Shown: positions 1 to 8,921 of the stretch, piece after piece
Layout: each line of letters starts with the position of its first letter
Position numbering within the stretch: position 1 is the first letter of the stretch
Assembly (NCBI RefSeq): GCF_017642925.1
Contig: NZ_JAEPOL010000015.1
Span: 18,160-82,159, forward strand
Reading direction: 5' to 3'
DNA length: 64,000 bases
Source of the DNA: Maricaulis sp.
GTDB lineage: Bacteria > Pseudomonadota > Alphaproteobacteria > Caulobacterales > Maricaulaceae
Position numbers and translations under genes: made by a program
The notes under the pieces: model-generated
Seen by the model: the letters and a program-made list of their open reading frames with translations, nothing else
What the model was told of the DNA's origin: nothing
Databases searched by the model: none

Positions 1-1
1 T

Positions 2-1144
2 TCCGGCCGTTACTGGCAGATCGTCGATGATGACGGCAGCGCGGATGGCGGCGAGGTGCTGGCCGTGTCCCGCTCGCTCTGGGACGAGGTCCTGGTACCC
101 GGCAATGCGCTGCTCGACCGGCTGCGGGCAGAGCCCGGCGCGGTTGTCATCATGGACACCAAGGGGCCGAGCGGCGAACCCCTGCGTCTGACAGGCCAGG
201 CCGTGCAACTGTCCGACCGCCCGGGCCTGGTCGTCTTCATGGCGGCCGAGGACCGCCGGCCGGCGGACCGCGATGTGCGGACGTTCGCGATCACGTCCGG
301 CCTGATGTTTCTGGGCTTTGCGGCGGCGATCGCCGCCGGCGTCTTCTTCCAGGTGCGGATCGGTCTGGCACCGGTCCTGCGCATGCGGGACCGGGTGGCC
401 GAGGTGCGAGAGGGGCAGGCTGAACGGGTCGACGGGACCTTCCCGGCCGAACTCCAGCCCCTGGCCGACGAACTCAACGCCATGCTCGATCATTCCCGCG
501 AGCTCGTCGAGCGGTCGCGTACCCATGTCGGCAATCTGGCGCATGCGCTGAAAACGCCGATCGCCGTGCTGACCAATGAGGCGCGAACCTCGCAGGGGCC
601 GCTGGCCGATCTGGTGGAACGCCAAACCGGGATCATGGCGGAACAGGTCGAGCACCATTTGCGCCGGGCCCGGGCGGCCGCGCATGCCAAGGCGGTCGGT
701 GCGCGCACCGATATTGCCCCCACGGTCGACGATCTCGTGCGCACGCTGGGCAAGATCAACGCTGCCCGCGCCCTGACGATCACAGCCGATGTTCCCGGGG
801 ACTTGCGCTTTCGCGGCGAGCGCCAGGATCTCGAGGAAATGGTCGGCAATCTGATGGACAATGCCTGCAAGTGGGCGCGCGGAACCGTGCGGGTCAGTGC
901 CGAACGCACGGATGAGCGGAACCTGGCAATCCTGATCGAAGACGACGGCCCCGGCCTTGACGAAGGCGAGGCGCAATCGGCGCTGCAACGCGGTGTCCGG
1001 CTGGACGAAAAGGCGCCGGGATCGGGGCTGGGCCTGGCGATCGTGTCCGACCTTGCCCATGCCTATGGCGGAGAGCTGACCTTGTCGCGGTCAGAACTCG
1101 GCGGGCTCTCTGCCCGTATCGACTTGCCTGCGACCAGTCGATAA
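2..1144 (+). CDS. Sensor histidine kinase, FeuQ/PhoQ-like (5' end cut by window)
   Basis: The reading frame is open to the first bases of the window, so the N-terminus lies outside it; the internal GTG at 56 is not the true start. What remains is the end of a periplasmic sensor region, a membrane segment (about 95-120 residues in, GLMFLGFAAAIAAGVFF), a HAMP-like linker, a HisKA domain with the phospho-acceptor in NLAHALKTPIAVL, and an HATPase domain with N box (NLMDNACKWA) and G boxes (DDGPGLDEGE, GSGLGLAI). The HALKTP form of the H box is typical of PhoQ/FeuQ kinases. In rhizobia feuPQ sits just before the cytochrome c maturation cluster and degP; here the same neighbourhood follows (ccmE, degP, regulator, kinase, glnE), which supports the FeuQ-type assignment. 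The cognate regulator should lie just left of the window. Confidence 0.9.
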   Translation, partial: SGRYWQIVDDDGSADGGEVLAVSRSLWDEVLVPGNALLDRLRAEPGAVVIMDTKGPSGEPLRLTGQAVQLSDRPGLVVFMAAEDRRPADRDVRTFAITSGLMFLGFAAAIAAGVFFQVRIGLAPVLRMRDRVAEVREGQAERVDGTFPAELQPLADELNAMLDHSRELVERSRTHVGNLAHALKTPIAVLTNEARTSQGPLADLVERQTGIMAEQVEHHLRRARAAAHAKAVGARTDIAPTVDDLVRTLGKINAARALTITADVPGDLRFRGERQDLEEMVGNLMDNACKWARGTVRVSAERTDERNLAILIEDDGPGLDEGEAQSALQRGVRLDEKAPGSGLGLAIVSDLAHAYGGELTLSRSELGGLSARIDLPATSR

Positions 1145-1156
1145 ACTGTCTTTAAC
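1141..1156 (+). promoter_or_regulatory. Near-consensus CtrA box
   Basis: ATAA-N7-TTAAC matches the CtrA full-site consensus TTAA-N7-TTAAC with one mismatch. It overlaps the stop codon of the upstream kinase and lies 50 bp before the start of the unknown gene at 1206, a suitable promoter position. Only the sequence match supports it. Confidence 0.35.
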
Positions 1157-1205
1157 CTTGCGTGTTCAAAAGTAAGGGACGGGTAAGGCGGATTTATTTT
1201 GGCCT

Positions 1206-2564
1206 ATGGTGACTTTATCGCCAAGCAAGCGGGCTCAGCTCGAAGAATTGTGGCGCAGGATGCCTGCGAACACACGAGCGGCCCTGTGCTCGGCGGTGGA
1301 GGCTGGCAAGGACGCCGATCCGCAGGCCGCGGCACTCCATGAAATCCTGACCAGCCTGGAAGAAAGCGTCGGCAAGCCGGCCGGCGAGCTGGCGAAACCC
1401 TTTATTCTGGCACCCCTGCGCCCGATGGTGGGCACGCCCGGCGATACGCCGCCCTCGCGCTTCCGTTTCTCTCCCGACGATCTCTCGAAGATCTGGGGCT
1501 GGCTGGCGCGGGAATTGGCAAAGGACACGGTCGAGCGCGCCAAGAAGTGCCGCAAGCCGGAGAAGGATCCGGTCTGGTTCGAGTTCCGCCGCGAAGCCGG
1601 TCAGGCCCTGAAGACCGCTATCCAGGCTGCCGACCGCGTACCCAAGGACATGACGGCGCTGACCAAGCGTTTCGGGCCCGACGGCAAGGGCATGCTGACC
1701 GATGCTGCGACGCTGCTCAGCTGTTCGCAGGAAATCGCCGAGGCGATGATCGATATTCCCGAGCGGATCGAGGAGCTGGACGAGGAAATCGTCTACACGC
1801 TCAAGGACAATTACGAGCGCCTGTCGGCCGAGAGCCCGGAAGCGGCCCTGTGGACCCTGCTGCTGACGATCGGACGTCTGGACTATCCCTGGCAGATATT
1901 CCGGGCGGTCGCGAAGATCGGCAATCGCGAAGACGATCTCGTCGTCTCGAAGACCGACATGGCCGCGGTCGGCGACGCCGTGCTGGCCGATACGGGCTAT
2001 TTCGCTGCCAAGCTGAAACAGCCGCCCCAGACCCTGGAAGAAGCCAAGGCGGCCTTCGACCTGTTCGACCGTTTCGTGGCGCACTCCACCGGCATGACCA
2101 AGGAGTTCGGCATCCGCAAGGCCGGGCGTTGGGGGCAGGTCCTGTTCAGCCTGCGGGCCGAGGCCTCGTCCAATGTCGAGAAGACGCTCAACAAGGTGCC
2201 GCTGTCGCTGGATACCGGCCTGCCGGAACCGCGCCGTGGACGCAGCGGGCGGATCATTCCGGCGCAATTGCCGCCGGAACAGGCGATCGACCGGGCCGAG
2301 GGCCTGCTTTACTTCCTCTCCAATTGCCGGGCCCACGCGACGGCGGCGGCCATTGCCAGCACGCAGAAGCGCATTGCCGACGCGGCCGAGAAGCGTCTCC
2401 AGGAGGCCGGCGCCATGCTGGTGGACCTGATCGCGGACAGCGAGGGGCAGAACCGGACCACCGCCCAGGACGGGCTTGAAATCACCGCGCGTCTGCTCGA
2501 TGCGGCCGGGCGTGCAGACCTTGCCGACATCCTGCGCCGGCGCGGCCTCGCCGCCGCGGCATAG
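1206..2564 (+). CDS. Unknown 452-aa protein
   Basis: I do not recognise a domain. The product is a soluble, largely helical protein with no signal peptide or membrane segment; it is rich in Lys/Glu/Ala and carries many amphipathic helices (for example PERIEELDEEIVYTLKDNYERL). One Arg/Pro/Gly-rich linker (EPRRGRSGR) divides it at about residue 350. Codon use matches the neighbours. It starts with ATG 61 bp after the kinase and sits where ccmI/cycH would be expected in the usual alphaproteobacterial order, but has none of the TPR or membrane features of CcmI. A near-consensus CtrA box precedes it. Probably a lineage-restricted conserved protein. Confidence 0.8.
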   Translation: MVTLSPSKRAQLEELWRRMPANTRAALCSAVEAGKDADPQAAALHEILTSLEESVGKPAGELAKPFILAPLRPMVGTPGDTPPSRFRFSPDDLSKIWGWLARELAKDTVERAKKCRKPEKDPVWFEFRREAGQALKTAIQAADRVPKDMTALTKRFGPDGKGMLTDAATLLSCSQEIAEAMIDIPERIEELDEEIVYTLKDNYERLSAESPEAALWTLLLTIGRLDYPWQIFRAVAKIGNREDDLVVSKTDMAAVGDAVLADTGYFAAKLKQPPQTLEEAKAAFDLFDRFVAHSTGMTKEFGIRKAGRWGQVLFSLRAEASSNVEKTLNKVPLSLDTGLPEPRRGRSGRIIPAQLPPEQAIDRAEGLLYFLSNCRAHATAAAIASTQKRIADAAEKRLQEAGAMLVDLIADSEGQNRTTAQDGLEITARLLDAAGRADLADILRRRGLAAAA

Positions 2565-2622
2565 CGTCCCGCCCGGCACTCCCGGCTTGCACGGCACGCC
2601 CGGCCGGACTACCTCGACCGGT

Positions 2623-3294
2623 ATGAAGACGCCGTCCTCTTCCCTGTCCTCTTCTCAGACCATCGCGCTCGAGACGCGGGATAGCGATGCCGATCGCCTG
2701 ATGTCGCCCAGCGCGGCGCGCAATCGTGCGCCGATTGCCGAGCTGCTGGCGGGAATTCTTCCTGAAAACGCGCAGGTTCTGGAGATCGGTTCGGGCACGG
2801 GCGAACATGCCGTCGCCGCCTGTCAGGCCCGTGCCGATATCCGCTGGCAGCCCAGCGATCCGGACGCGCAGTCGCGCCGCAGCCAGGCCGCCTGGGCGAG
2901 CGAGGCGGACGGGCGGATTTCCGCGCCGCTGGCGCTGGATCTGCGCGAGGCGGACTGGTTCGCGGACGCCGGAGCGCCGGATGCGCTCGTCTGCATCAAT
3001 GTGATTCACATCTCGCCCTGGATCGTGACCGAGCATCTGGCCGCCGGTGCCGCCGCACTGCTGCCGGCCGGGGCTCCGGTCTATCTCTACGGACCCTATC
3101 AGGAGGGCGACGCCACGGCGCCGTCCAATCTGGAATTCGACCGCTCGCTGAAGACCCGCAATCCGGACTGGGGCGTGCGGGCGCTGGCGGATGTCGTCGC
3201 GGTGTTCGACCGGGCCGGCTTTGTTCTTGAAAGCCGCACCGGCATGCCGACCAACAATCTCTCCCTGGTTTTCCGAAAGCGCGAGGCTTCGTGA
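2623..3294 (+). CDS. DUF938-type SAM-dependent methyltransferase
   Basis: About 223 residues with a class I methyltransferase fold. The SAM-binding motif I is VLEIGSGTGEHAV, followed by an acidic end of strand 2 (WQPSDPD) and the DUF938 hallmark VCINVIHISPW, then LYGPYQEGD and a C-terminal NNLSLVFRK. The substrate of DUF938 enzymes is not established. ATG 2623 was chosen over the upstream in-frame GTG at 2476 because the latter lies inside the preceding gene and adds a low-complexity leader. The stop overlaps the ccmE start (TGATG), so the two are probably cotranscribed. Confidence 0.85.
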   Translation: MKTPSSSLSSSQTIALETRDSDADRLMSPSAARNRAPIAELLAGILPENAQVLEIGSGTGEHAVAACQARADIRWQPSDPDAQSRRSQAAWASEADGRISAPLALDLREADWFADAGAPDALVCINVIHISPWIVTEHLAAGAAALLPAGAPVYLYGPYQEGDATAPSNLEFDRSLKTRNPDWGVRALADVVAVFDRAGFVLESRTGMPTNNLSLVFRKREAS

Positions 3295-3767
3295 TGCGTC
3301 ACCGTAACCGCCGTCTGGCCACCATTGCCGCTGCCGGGATCGTGCTGGCCGCGGCCGTCGGGCTCGGGCTGACCGCGATGCGCAGCGCCATCGTCTATTT
3401 CTATTCGCCCAGCGAGGTGATGGCCGAGCATCCCGCCTTCGATGAACGCGTCCGTGTCGGCGGGCTGGTCGAGACCGGCAGTGTGGACGAGGAGAGCGAC
3501 GGCACGATCCGCTTTGTCGTCACCGACGGTGCCGCAAATGTGACCGTGCGTTATGCCGGCATCCTGCCGGACCTGTTCCGCGAGGGGCAGGGCGTGATCG
3601 TGCAGGGCCGGTTTGTCGAGCATGGCCTCCTGTCCGCCGAGACAGTGCTGGCCAAACACGATGAGACCTACATGCCGCCCGAGGTGGCCGAGGCGCTGCG
3701 CGAGGCGGGCGTCTGGCAGGGTGACGGCGAAGGCGAAACGGCTGCGGGCGAGCCCGGGACTGACTGA
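3294..3767 (+). CDS. ccmE: Cytochrome c maturation haem chaperone CcmE
   Basis: CcmE (CycJ) receives haem from CcmC/CcmD in the inner membrane and hands it to the CcmF/H ligase. The protein has a short cytoplasmic Arg-rich N-terminus, one membrane anchor (about residues 8-32) and a periplasmic OB-fold. The covalent haem-binding His122 and the axial Tyr126 are present in VLAKHDETYMPPE, the HxxxY signature. Length (157 aa) is normal. ATG 3294 overlaps the methyltransferase stop; a GTG one codon earlier is an alternative. The usual partners ccmI, ccmF and ccmH are not adjacent: an unrelated hydrolase follows. Confidence 0.95.
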   Translation: MRHRNRRLATIAAAGIVLAAAVGLGLTAMRSAIVYFYSPSEVMAEHPAFDERVRVGGLVETGSVDEESDGTIRFVVTDGAANVTVRYAGILPDLFREGQGVIVQGRFVEHGLLSAETVLAKHDETYMPPEVAEALREAGVWQGDGEGETAAGEPGTD

Positions 3768-3838
3768 CCGGTCTTCGCGGGTGCTTGCGATCCGGCGCAC
3801 AGGCTCTACCTGTTGAGCGAGCGAACCGGAGGCGCAGC

Positions 3839-5062
3839 ATGGCGCATACACTGAGCGTGAGTTTCGAAGGATCCGGCGGCGACACGCTGGACGCCCGTCT
3901 GGAAATGCCAGCCGGCCCGCCGCGGGCCTATGCGCTGTTTGCCCACTGCTTCACCTGCTCCAAGGATTATTTCGCCGCCAGCCGGATCTCGCGCCGGCTT
4001 GCCGATCGCGGCTTCGCCGTTCTGCGCTTCGACTTCACCGGCCTGGGCGAATCGGAAGGCACGTTCTCCGAGACCAGCTTTTCCTCGAACGTCGCCGACA
4101 TCGAAAAGGCGGCGGACTTCCTGAAGCGCGAGTATCAGGCACCGGCGCTCCTTGTCGGACACAGCCTGGGCGGAGCCGCTGTGATCGTGGCGGCCGGACG
4201 GATCGCGTCCGTTAAGGCGGTTGCTACACTCGCTGCGCCGGCCGATGCCAGTCATATCATCCAGTCGATGGGCGTCGATACGGATGCCATCGAGCGCGAC
4301 GGCCAGGCCGAGGCGACGCTCGGCGGGCGCACCTTCACCGTCACACGCCAGTTTCTCGACGACATCGCCGACCTGAATGTCGAGGCCGCTGCGCGGGCGC
4401 TGGAACAGCCGCTCCTGATCGCGCATTCGCCGGTCGATGCGGTGGTCGGGATCGACAATGCCTCGCGCCTCTTCCTGGAAGCCCGCCATCCCAAGAGTTT
4501 CGTCAGCATGGACCATGCCGATCACCTGATCGGCGATCGCCGGGATGCCGCCTATATCGCCGATGTGATTGCCGCCTGGGCTGCGCGCTATGTGGCGGAC
4601 GAGCGGGATGACCGCGTGCCGGAACCGGCCGGCGAGGGCGGGGTCGTGGTCGCCGAGACCGGACAGGGGCGCTATGAGAATCATGTCGTGATCGGCGATC
4701 ACGTCATGCTGGCCGACGAGCCGGAGCGGGTCGGCGGTCATGATTCCGGCCCGTCTCCCTACCAGTATTTGCAGGCTGCGCTGGGCGCATGCACCTCGAT
4801 GACGATGCGCATGTATGCCGAGCGCAAGGACTGGCCGCTGGAGCGGGTGACGGTGACGCTGCACCATGAGAAGGGGCATGCCGAGGACGGCGAGGCGACC
4901 GTCGAAGGCGAGGCCCGCAAGGTCGATATCATCGACCGCTCGATCCGGATCGAGGGCGATCTGGATGAAGATCAGCGCGCCCGGCTGATGGAAATTGCCG
5001 ACAAATGCCCGGTTCACCGCACCCTGAACGATCCGGTCGTGATCCGCACCCGTCCGGTGTGA
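3839..5062 (+). CDS. Alpha/beta hydrolase - OsmC fusion protein
   Basis: A 407-residue two-domain protein. Residues 1-255 form an alpha/beta hydrolase with nucleophile elbow GHSLGG (Ser109), acid Asp200 (HSPVDAVV) and His229 (DHADHL), giving a complete triad. Residues 265-407 form an OsmC/Ohr-like domain with its two cysteines in LGACTSM and KCPVHRTL, the arrangement that reduces organic peroxides in this family. The fusion occurs in other bacteria; the hydrolase substrate is unknown and detoxification of peroxidised esters is only a guess. ATG 3839 follows a clear GGAGG. The gene occupies the position where ccmF/ccmH are expected between ccmE and degP. Confidence 0.9.
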   Translation: MAHTLSVSFEGSGGDTLDARLEMPAGPPRAYALFAHCFTCSKDYFAASRISRRLADRGFAVLRFDFTGLGESEGTFSETSFSSNVADIEKAADFLKREYQAPALLVGHSLGGAAVIVAAGRIASVKAVATLAAPADASHIIQSMGVDTDAIERDGQAEATLGGRTFTVTRQFLDDIADLNVEAAARALEQPLLIAHSPVDAVVGIDNASRLFLEARHPKSFVSMDHADHLIGDRRDAAYIADVIAAWAARYVADERDDRVPEPAGEGGVVVAETGQGRYENHVVIGDHVMLADEPERVGGHDSGPSPYQYLQAALGACTSMTMRMYAERKDWPLERVTVTLHHEKGHAEDGEATVEGEARKVDIIDRSIRIEGDLDEDQRARLMEIADKCPVHRTLNDPVVIRTRPV

Positions 5063-5125
5063 TTGACACGAAACCGCCTGCCGGGGCTGGGCGTTGGGTG
5101 AAACATGTCCGGCATCTTACCGGAA

Positions 5126-5144
5126 GTAATGTTATTGTAATGTT
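5126..5144 (+). promoter_or_regulatory. Direct repeat GTAATGTT x2 at 11-bp period upstream of degP
   Basis: Two identical copies of GTAATGTT begin at 5126 and 5137. An 11-bp period of direct repeats is the usual spacing for dimers of OmpR/PhoB-family regulators. The site lies about 85 bp before the degP start, and an OmpR-family regulator is encoded two genes on, so autoregulation is plausible. No binding data can be inferred from sequence alone. Confidence 0.4.
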
Positions 5145-5229
5145 CGAGAAACGCGCCGGATAACCGTCAGGCGTGAAGTTCGTGCTCGTACGCAGCACAC
5201 ATTCGCAACGAGGAAGGTTGTTCTGTCCC

Positions 5230-6744
5230 ATGATTTCTGTTGATCGCATGCGCCGCCTTGGCGGTGTCTCGCTTCTGGCCCTGTCCACCGTGGCCGCCGC
5301 TTCCCTGGCGCTCCCGCTCGGTACGCCCGCCATGGCCCAGGAAACGGAAATCCGCCCGCCTTTCGCTGCCGCAGTGCCCAATGGCGCGCCGATGTCCTTC
5401 GCCGACCTGATCGAGACGGTCAGCCCGGCTGTCGTGACAATCCGTGCCAGCACGCCGCCGCGCGAGCGGGAAACCGAAATGTCGCCGGATCTCGAGCGCC
5501 TGCCGCCGCAACTGCGCGAATTCTTTTCCGAACGCTTCGGCGATAACGGCCCCGCCATGCCGCGCGGACGCGAATCGCTCGGTTCGGGCTTCTTCATCGA
5601 TGCCGAGGGCCACATCGTCACCAATAACCACGTTGTCGCCGGCGCCGAGGAAATCACGGTCGGCCTGAGCGATGGCAGTGAATACGAGGCGCGCATTGTC
5701 GGCCTCGACGAACAGACCGACCTGGCACTGCTGAAGGTCGAAGCCGATGTCGACTTCCCCTTCGTGACACTCGAGGAAGACGCAAATTACCGCGTCGGCG
5801 ACTGGGTTGTCGCAGTCGGCAATCCCTTCGGTCTGGGCGGTACGGCGACAGCCGGCATCATCTCCGCCATCGGCCGTCCGATCGGCAATGCGACCTATAA
5901 CGACTTCATCCAGGTCGATGCCCCGATCAATCGCGGCAATTCCGGCGGTCCCACCTTTGACCTCGCCGGCAATGTGATCGGCGTGAATTCGCAGATCTTT
6001 TCGCCGACCGGCGGCAATGTGGGTATCGGCTTTGCCATCCCGTCCGATGTCGCCGCCCGGATCGTCGAGCAACTCAAGAGCGACGGCCGTGTCGCGCGCG
6101 GCTGGCTGGGCGTCTCCATCCAGAATGTCACCGACGACATCGCCGGCGCCATGGGGCTGGAGGAAGCGCGCGGCGCGATCGTCAGCTCCATCACCGCAGG
6201 CGGCCCGGCTGCAGACGCCGGGTTCGAGCGGGAAGATGTCATCCTGGAAGTCAATGGCGAGGCCGTCGAAGGTTCGCGCGATCTCACCCGCCGGGTCGGA
6301 TCGTTCGCCGCCGGCGAGGAAGTGCGCTTCCTTGTCATGCGTGACGGCCGGGAGCGGACCCTGCGCGTGCGCCTCGGCGACCGTCCCAGCGAAACCGATC
6401 TCAACGCGATGCAGAATGTCGGTCAGGCCGAAGCAGAGGAATCCTATTTCGGCATGACCCTCGTCCCGATGACGGACGAGGACCGTGAGCGGGCTGGGCT
6501 GGCAGGCAGCGATAGCGGCCTTGTGGTCACCGCGCTTGCGCGTGACTCCGAACCGGCCCGCAAGGGTATGACGACCGGCGACATCATTCTGGAAGCCGGC
6601 GGTTCGCCGGTTGCGTCGCCGGACGCGTTCCGGGCTGCCGTGACCCGCGCCCGCGAAGATGGCCGAACGGCCGTTCTGCTCCTGGTCGAGACGCGTGGCG
6701 GCCAACGCTATGTCGCGCTCGAGCTGGACGAAGAAGACGAATAG
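5230..6744 (+). CDS. degP: Do-family periplasmic serine protease (DegP/DegQ type)
   Basis: A 504-aa envelope protease/chaperone. An N-terminal signal sequence ends near PAMAQ (about residue 37). The trypsin-like domain has the triad His134 (TNNHVV), Asp164 (TDLALLKV) and Ser238 (RGNSGGP). Two PDZ domains follow (about 285-375 with RGWLGVSIQ, and 400-500 with GLVVTALARDSEPARKG). ATG 5230 places a normal signal peptide at the N-terminus; the in-frame GTG at 5173 would add a poorly formed leader. The gene is followed after 11 bp by the response regulator, matching the degP-regulator-kinase-glnE order of many alphaproteobacteria, and probably handles envelope stress. Confidence 0.95.
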   Translation: MISVDRMRRLGGVSLLALSTVAAASLALPLGTPAMAQETEIRPPFAAAVPNGAPMSFADLIETVSPAVVTIRASTPPRERETEMSPDLERLPPQLREFFSERFGDNGPAMPRGRESLGSGFFIDAEGHIVTNNHVVAGAEEITVGLSDGSEYEARIVGLDEQTDLALLKVEADVDFPFVTLEEDANYRVGDWVVAVGNPFGLGGTATAGIISAIGRPIGNATYNDFIQVDAPINRGNSGGPTFDLAGNVIGVNSQIFSPTGGNVGIGFAIPSDVAARIVEQLKSDGRVARGWLGVSIQNVTDDIAGAMGLEEARGAIVSSITAGGPAADAGFEREDVILEVNGEAVEGSRDLTRRVGSFAAGEEVRFLVMRDGRERTLRVRLGDRPSETDLNAMQNVGQAEAEESYFGMTLVPMTDEDRERAGLAGSDSGLVVTALARDSEPARKGMTTGDIILEAGGSPVASPDAFRAAVTRAREDGRTAVLLLVETRGGQRYVALELDEEDE

Positions 6745-6755
6745 GAGAGACCGGG

Positions 6756-7427
6756 GTGCGCATCCTGATAGTCGAAGACGATCGCGAGGCCGCGAGCTAT
6801 ATCCGCAAGGGCCTGCGCGAGAGCGGCCATGTGGCCGACCACGCCGGTGACGGCGAAGAGGGCCTGGAAATGGCCCGCGCCGCGGACTACGACGTGCTCG
6901 TCGTCGACCGCATGATGCCGCGCATGGACGGCCTGTCCATGGTTGAAACCCTGCGCGGGGAAGAGGATCGCACGCCGGTCCTCATCCTCTCCGCCCTCGG
7001 CGAGGTCGATGACCGCGTCGAAGGCCTCAAGGCCGGTGGCGACGACTATCTGGTCAAGCCTTACGCCTTTGCCGAACTTCTGGCCCGCGTCGAGGCACTC
7101 GCCCGGCGCCGGGACCCGGAGACCGTCCGCACCAAGCTGGTTGTGGGCGATCTGGAGATGGATCTCCTTGCCCGCACGGTTGTCCGGGACGGCGAGGAGA
7201 TCCTGCTTCAGCCGCGGGAATTCCGCCTGCTGGAATTCCTCATGAAGCATTCCGGTCAGGTGGTGACACGCACCATGCTGCTGGAAAAGGTCTGGGACTA
7301 TCACTTCGACCCCCAGACCAATGTGATCGACGTGCACATTTCACGACTGCGCTCGAAGATCGACAAACCCTTCCCGCGGGCGCTTCTGCACACCGTGCGA
7401 GGGGCCGGCTACCGCCTTCAGGCCTGA
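6756..7427 (+). CDS. OmpR/PhoB-family response regulator
   Basis: A 223-aa two-domain regulator. The receiver has the acidic pocket (VEDD, residues 7-9), phospho-acceptor Asp51 (VVDRMMP), Ser79 and Lys101 (LVKPYAF). The C-terminal winged helix (about 125-223) contains the usual REFRLLEFLM and DVHISRLRSKID recognition-helix region. GTG start preceded by AGGAGA, 11 bp after degP. It is paired with the kinase 6 bp downstream. Homologues at this locus are called PetR/FeuP-like in other genera; the regulon here is unknown, though the 11-bp repeats before degP are a candidate target. Confidence 0.95.
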   Translation: MRILIVEDDREAASYIRKGLRESGHVADHAGDGEEGLEMARAADYDVLVVDRMMPRMDGLSMVETLRGEEDRTPVLILSALGEVDDRVEGLKAGGDDYLVKPYAFAELLARVEALARRRDPETVRTKLVVGDLEMDLLARTVVRDGEEILLQPREFRLLEFLMKHSGQVVTRTMLLEKVWDYHFDPQTNVIDVHISRLRSKIDKPFPRALLHTVRGAGYRLQA

Positions 7428-7433
7428 TCGGGC

Positions 7434-8864
7434 GTGACCCAGCGCAGAGCCGCCTTTCTCAGGACGACAGCGTTCCGGCAGACCCTCCTGTCGGCAGCGC
7501 TGTTCGCCCTGTCCAGCTTCGTCATCCTGGGCTTCGTCTATGCAGCCTCGGCCGGCATGGTCGTGCGCCGGGCGGACGCGGTCGTGAATGACGAGGTTCA
7601 GGTCCTCAATGACCGGTTCCAGTCCGGCGGGATCGACAATATCCGCCTCTATATTCTCCAGCGCACGGTGGGCGGTGGCGATTATCTCTACCTGCTTATC
7701 CATCCGTCGGGACGGACCCTGGGTAATCTGAGTTTCCTGCCCGACGTCCAGCCGGACGAGGAGGGCAGGGTCCAGTTCACCTACAGGCGGCCTCCCGCAG
7801 GTGGCGTGGATGACGACAACGAGAAGGAAGACAGGATTGTCCGCGGCCAGATCGTGGAACTCCCGTCCGGCTATCGCCTGTTTGTCGGCCTGGATGTCGA
7901 TGACGAGACGCGCCTGATCTCGCGCATGCTCAACACGATCCTGGCAGCCTCGGCCCTGGCGCTGGCGCTGGGCGTGGCAGCGGGGATATTCGTCAGCCGC
8001 CGTTTCGTGCGCCGCCTGGACAAGATCAACAATGTCGCCCGCCGGGTCCGGGCCGGTGACCTGCAGCCGCGAGCCCCCCGGAATTATACCGGCGACGAGC
8101 TCGACGAGTTGTCCGAGAATTTCAACAACATGCTCGACCGGGTCGAGGCGCTGATGCATCGCATGCGCCACACCGGCGACAGTATCGCCCACGATCTGCG
8201 CACGCCGCTGACCCGTATGCGCAACCGGCTCGACGAGGCCCTGCGCGAGGATGGCGATCTCGATGCCCGCGAACAGGCCCTCGAACGCGCTGTCGCCGAT
8301 ACCGACGAGCTGCTGGGCATCTTCAATGCCATCCTGTCGCTCTCGCGCCTGGAAGCCGGTGAGAGTCGGGCGTCGATCGTGCGCCTCGATCCGGCCGAGA
8401 TCGCGGCAGACATGGCCGAGCTTTACGAGCCGGTCTGCGAGGATGACGGCCTGTCCTTCGCCAGCGAGATCCAGCCGGGCCTGGCGATGCTGGGCGATCG
8501 CGGTCTGCTGTCCCAGGCACTCGCCAATATTCTCGACAATGCCGTCAAATACACGCCGGCCGGCGGGGCCGTGACCCTGCGGCTGCGCGAGACGGGCGAG
8601 GGGATGATCGAGTTTTCCGTGACCGATACGGGCCCGGGTATTCCCGATGTCGATCGCGAACGCGTGGTGCAGCGCTTTGTGCGTCTGGACAATTCGCGCT
8701 CCCAACCGGGTTCCGGGCTTGGCCTGTCGCTCGTGCAGGCGATTGCCGATGTCCACAATGGCCGCTTTGAACTGAATGAAGGCCCGGGTGTCGTGGCGGA
8801 CGGTCACGGGCCGGGGCTGCGCGCTTCGCTCTGCTTTCCCAAGGCGCCGCGGGAAGCCGGATAA
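7434..8864 (+). CDS. Sensor histidine kinase, partner of the OmpR-type regulator
   Basis: A 476-aa membrane kinase. Two membrane segments (about 18-40 and 165-188) bracket a periplasmic sensor region of about 120 residues that includes an acidic stretch (GVDDDNEKED). A HAMP domain (190-240), HisKA with His253 (SIAHDLRTPLTRMRN) and HATPase with N box (NILDNAVKYT) and G boxes (TDTGPGIPD, GSGLGLSL) follow. GTG start 6 bp after the regulator stop. The acidic sensor patch suggests divalent-cation or cationic-compound sensing, as in PhoQ, but this is inference. Confidence 0.93.
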   Translation: MTQRRAAFLRTTAFRQTLLSAALFALSSFVILGFVYAASAGMVVRRADAVVNDEVQVLNDRFQSGGIDNIRLYILQRTVGGGDYLYLLIHPSGRTLGNLSFLPDVQPDEEGRVQFTYRRPPAGGVDDDNEKEDRIVRGQIVELPSGYRLFVGLDVDDETRLISRMLNTILAASALALALGVAAGIFVSRRFVRRLDKINNVARRVRAGDLQPRAPRNYTGDELDELSENFNNMLDRVEALMHRMRHTGDSIAHDLRTPLTRMRNRLDEALREDGDLDAREQALERAVADTDELLGIFNAILSLSRLEAGESRASIVRLDPAEIAADMAELYEPVCEDDGLSFASEIQPGLAMLGDRGLLSQALANILDNAVKYTPAGGAVTLRLRETGEGMIEFSVTDTGPGIPDVDRERVVQRFVRLDNSRSQPGSGLGLSLVQAIADVHNGRFELNEGPGVVADGHGPGLRASLCFPKAPREAG

Positions 8865-8921
8865 TCCGGTAACGCAAAGCAGGACTTCACCTTCAGGGCG
8901 GATCGCGCCAGTTTGCCTGTG

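Noticed and set aside
1215-2597. A 460-codon minus-strand frame opposite the unknown 452-aa gene
   Set aside because: The plus-strand frame has a normal start, promoter position and acidic/basic helical composition; the minus frame is Arg/Gly/Gln-rich, typical of antisense translation.
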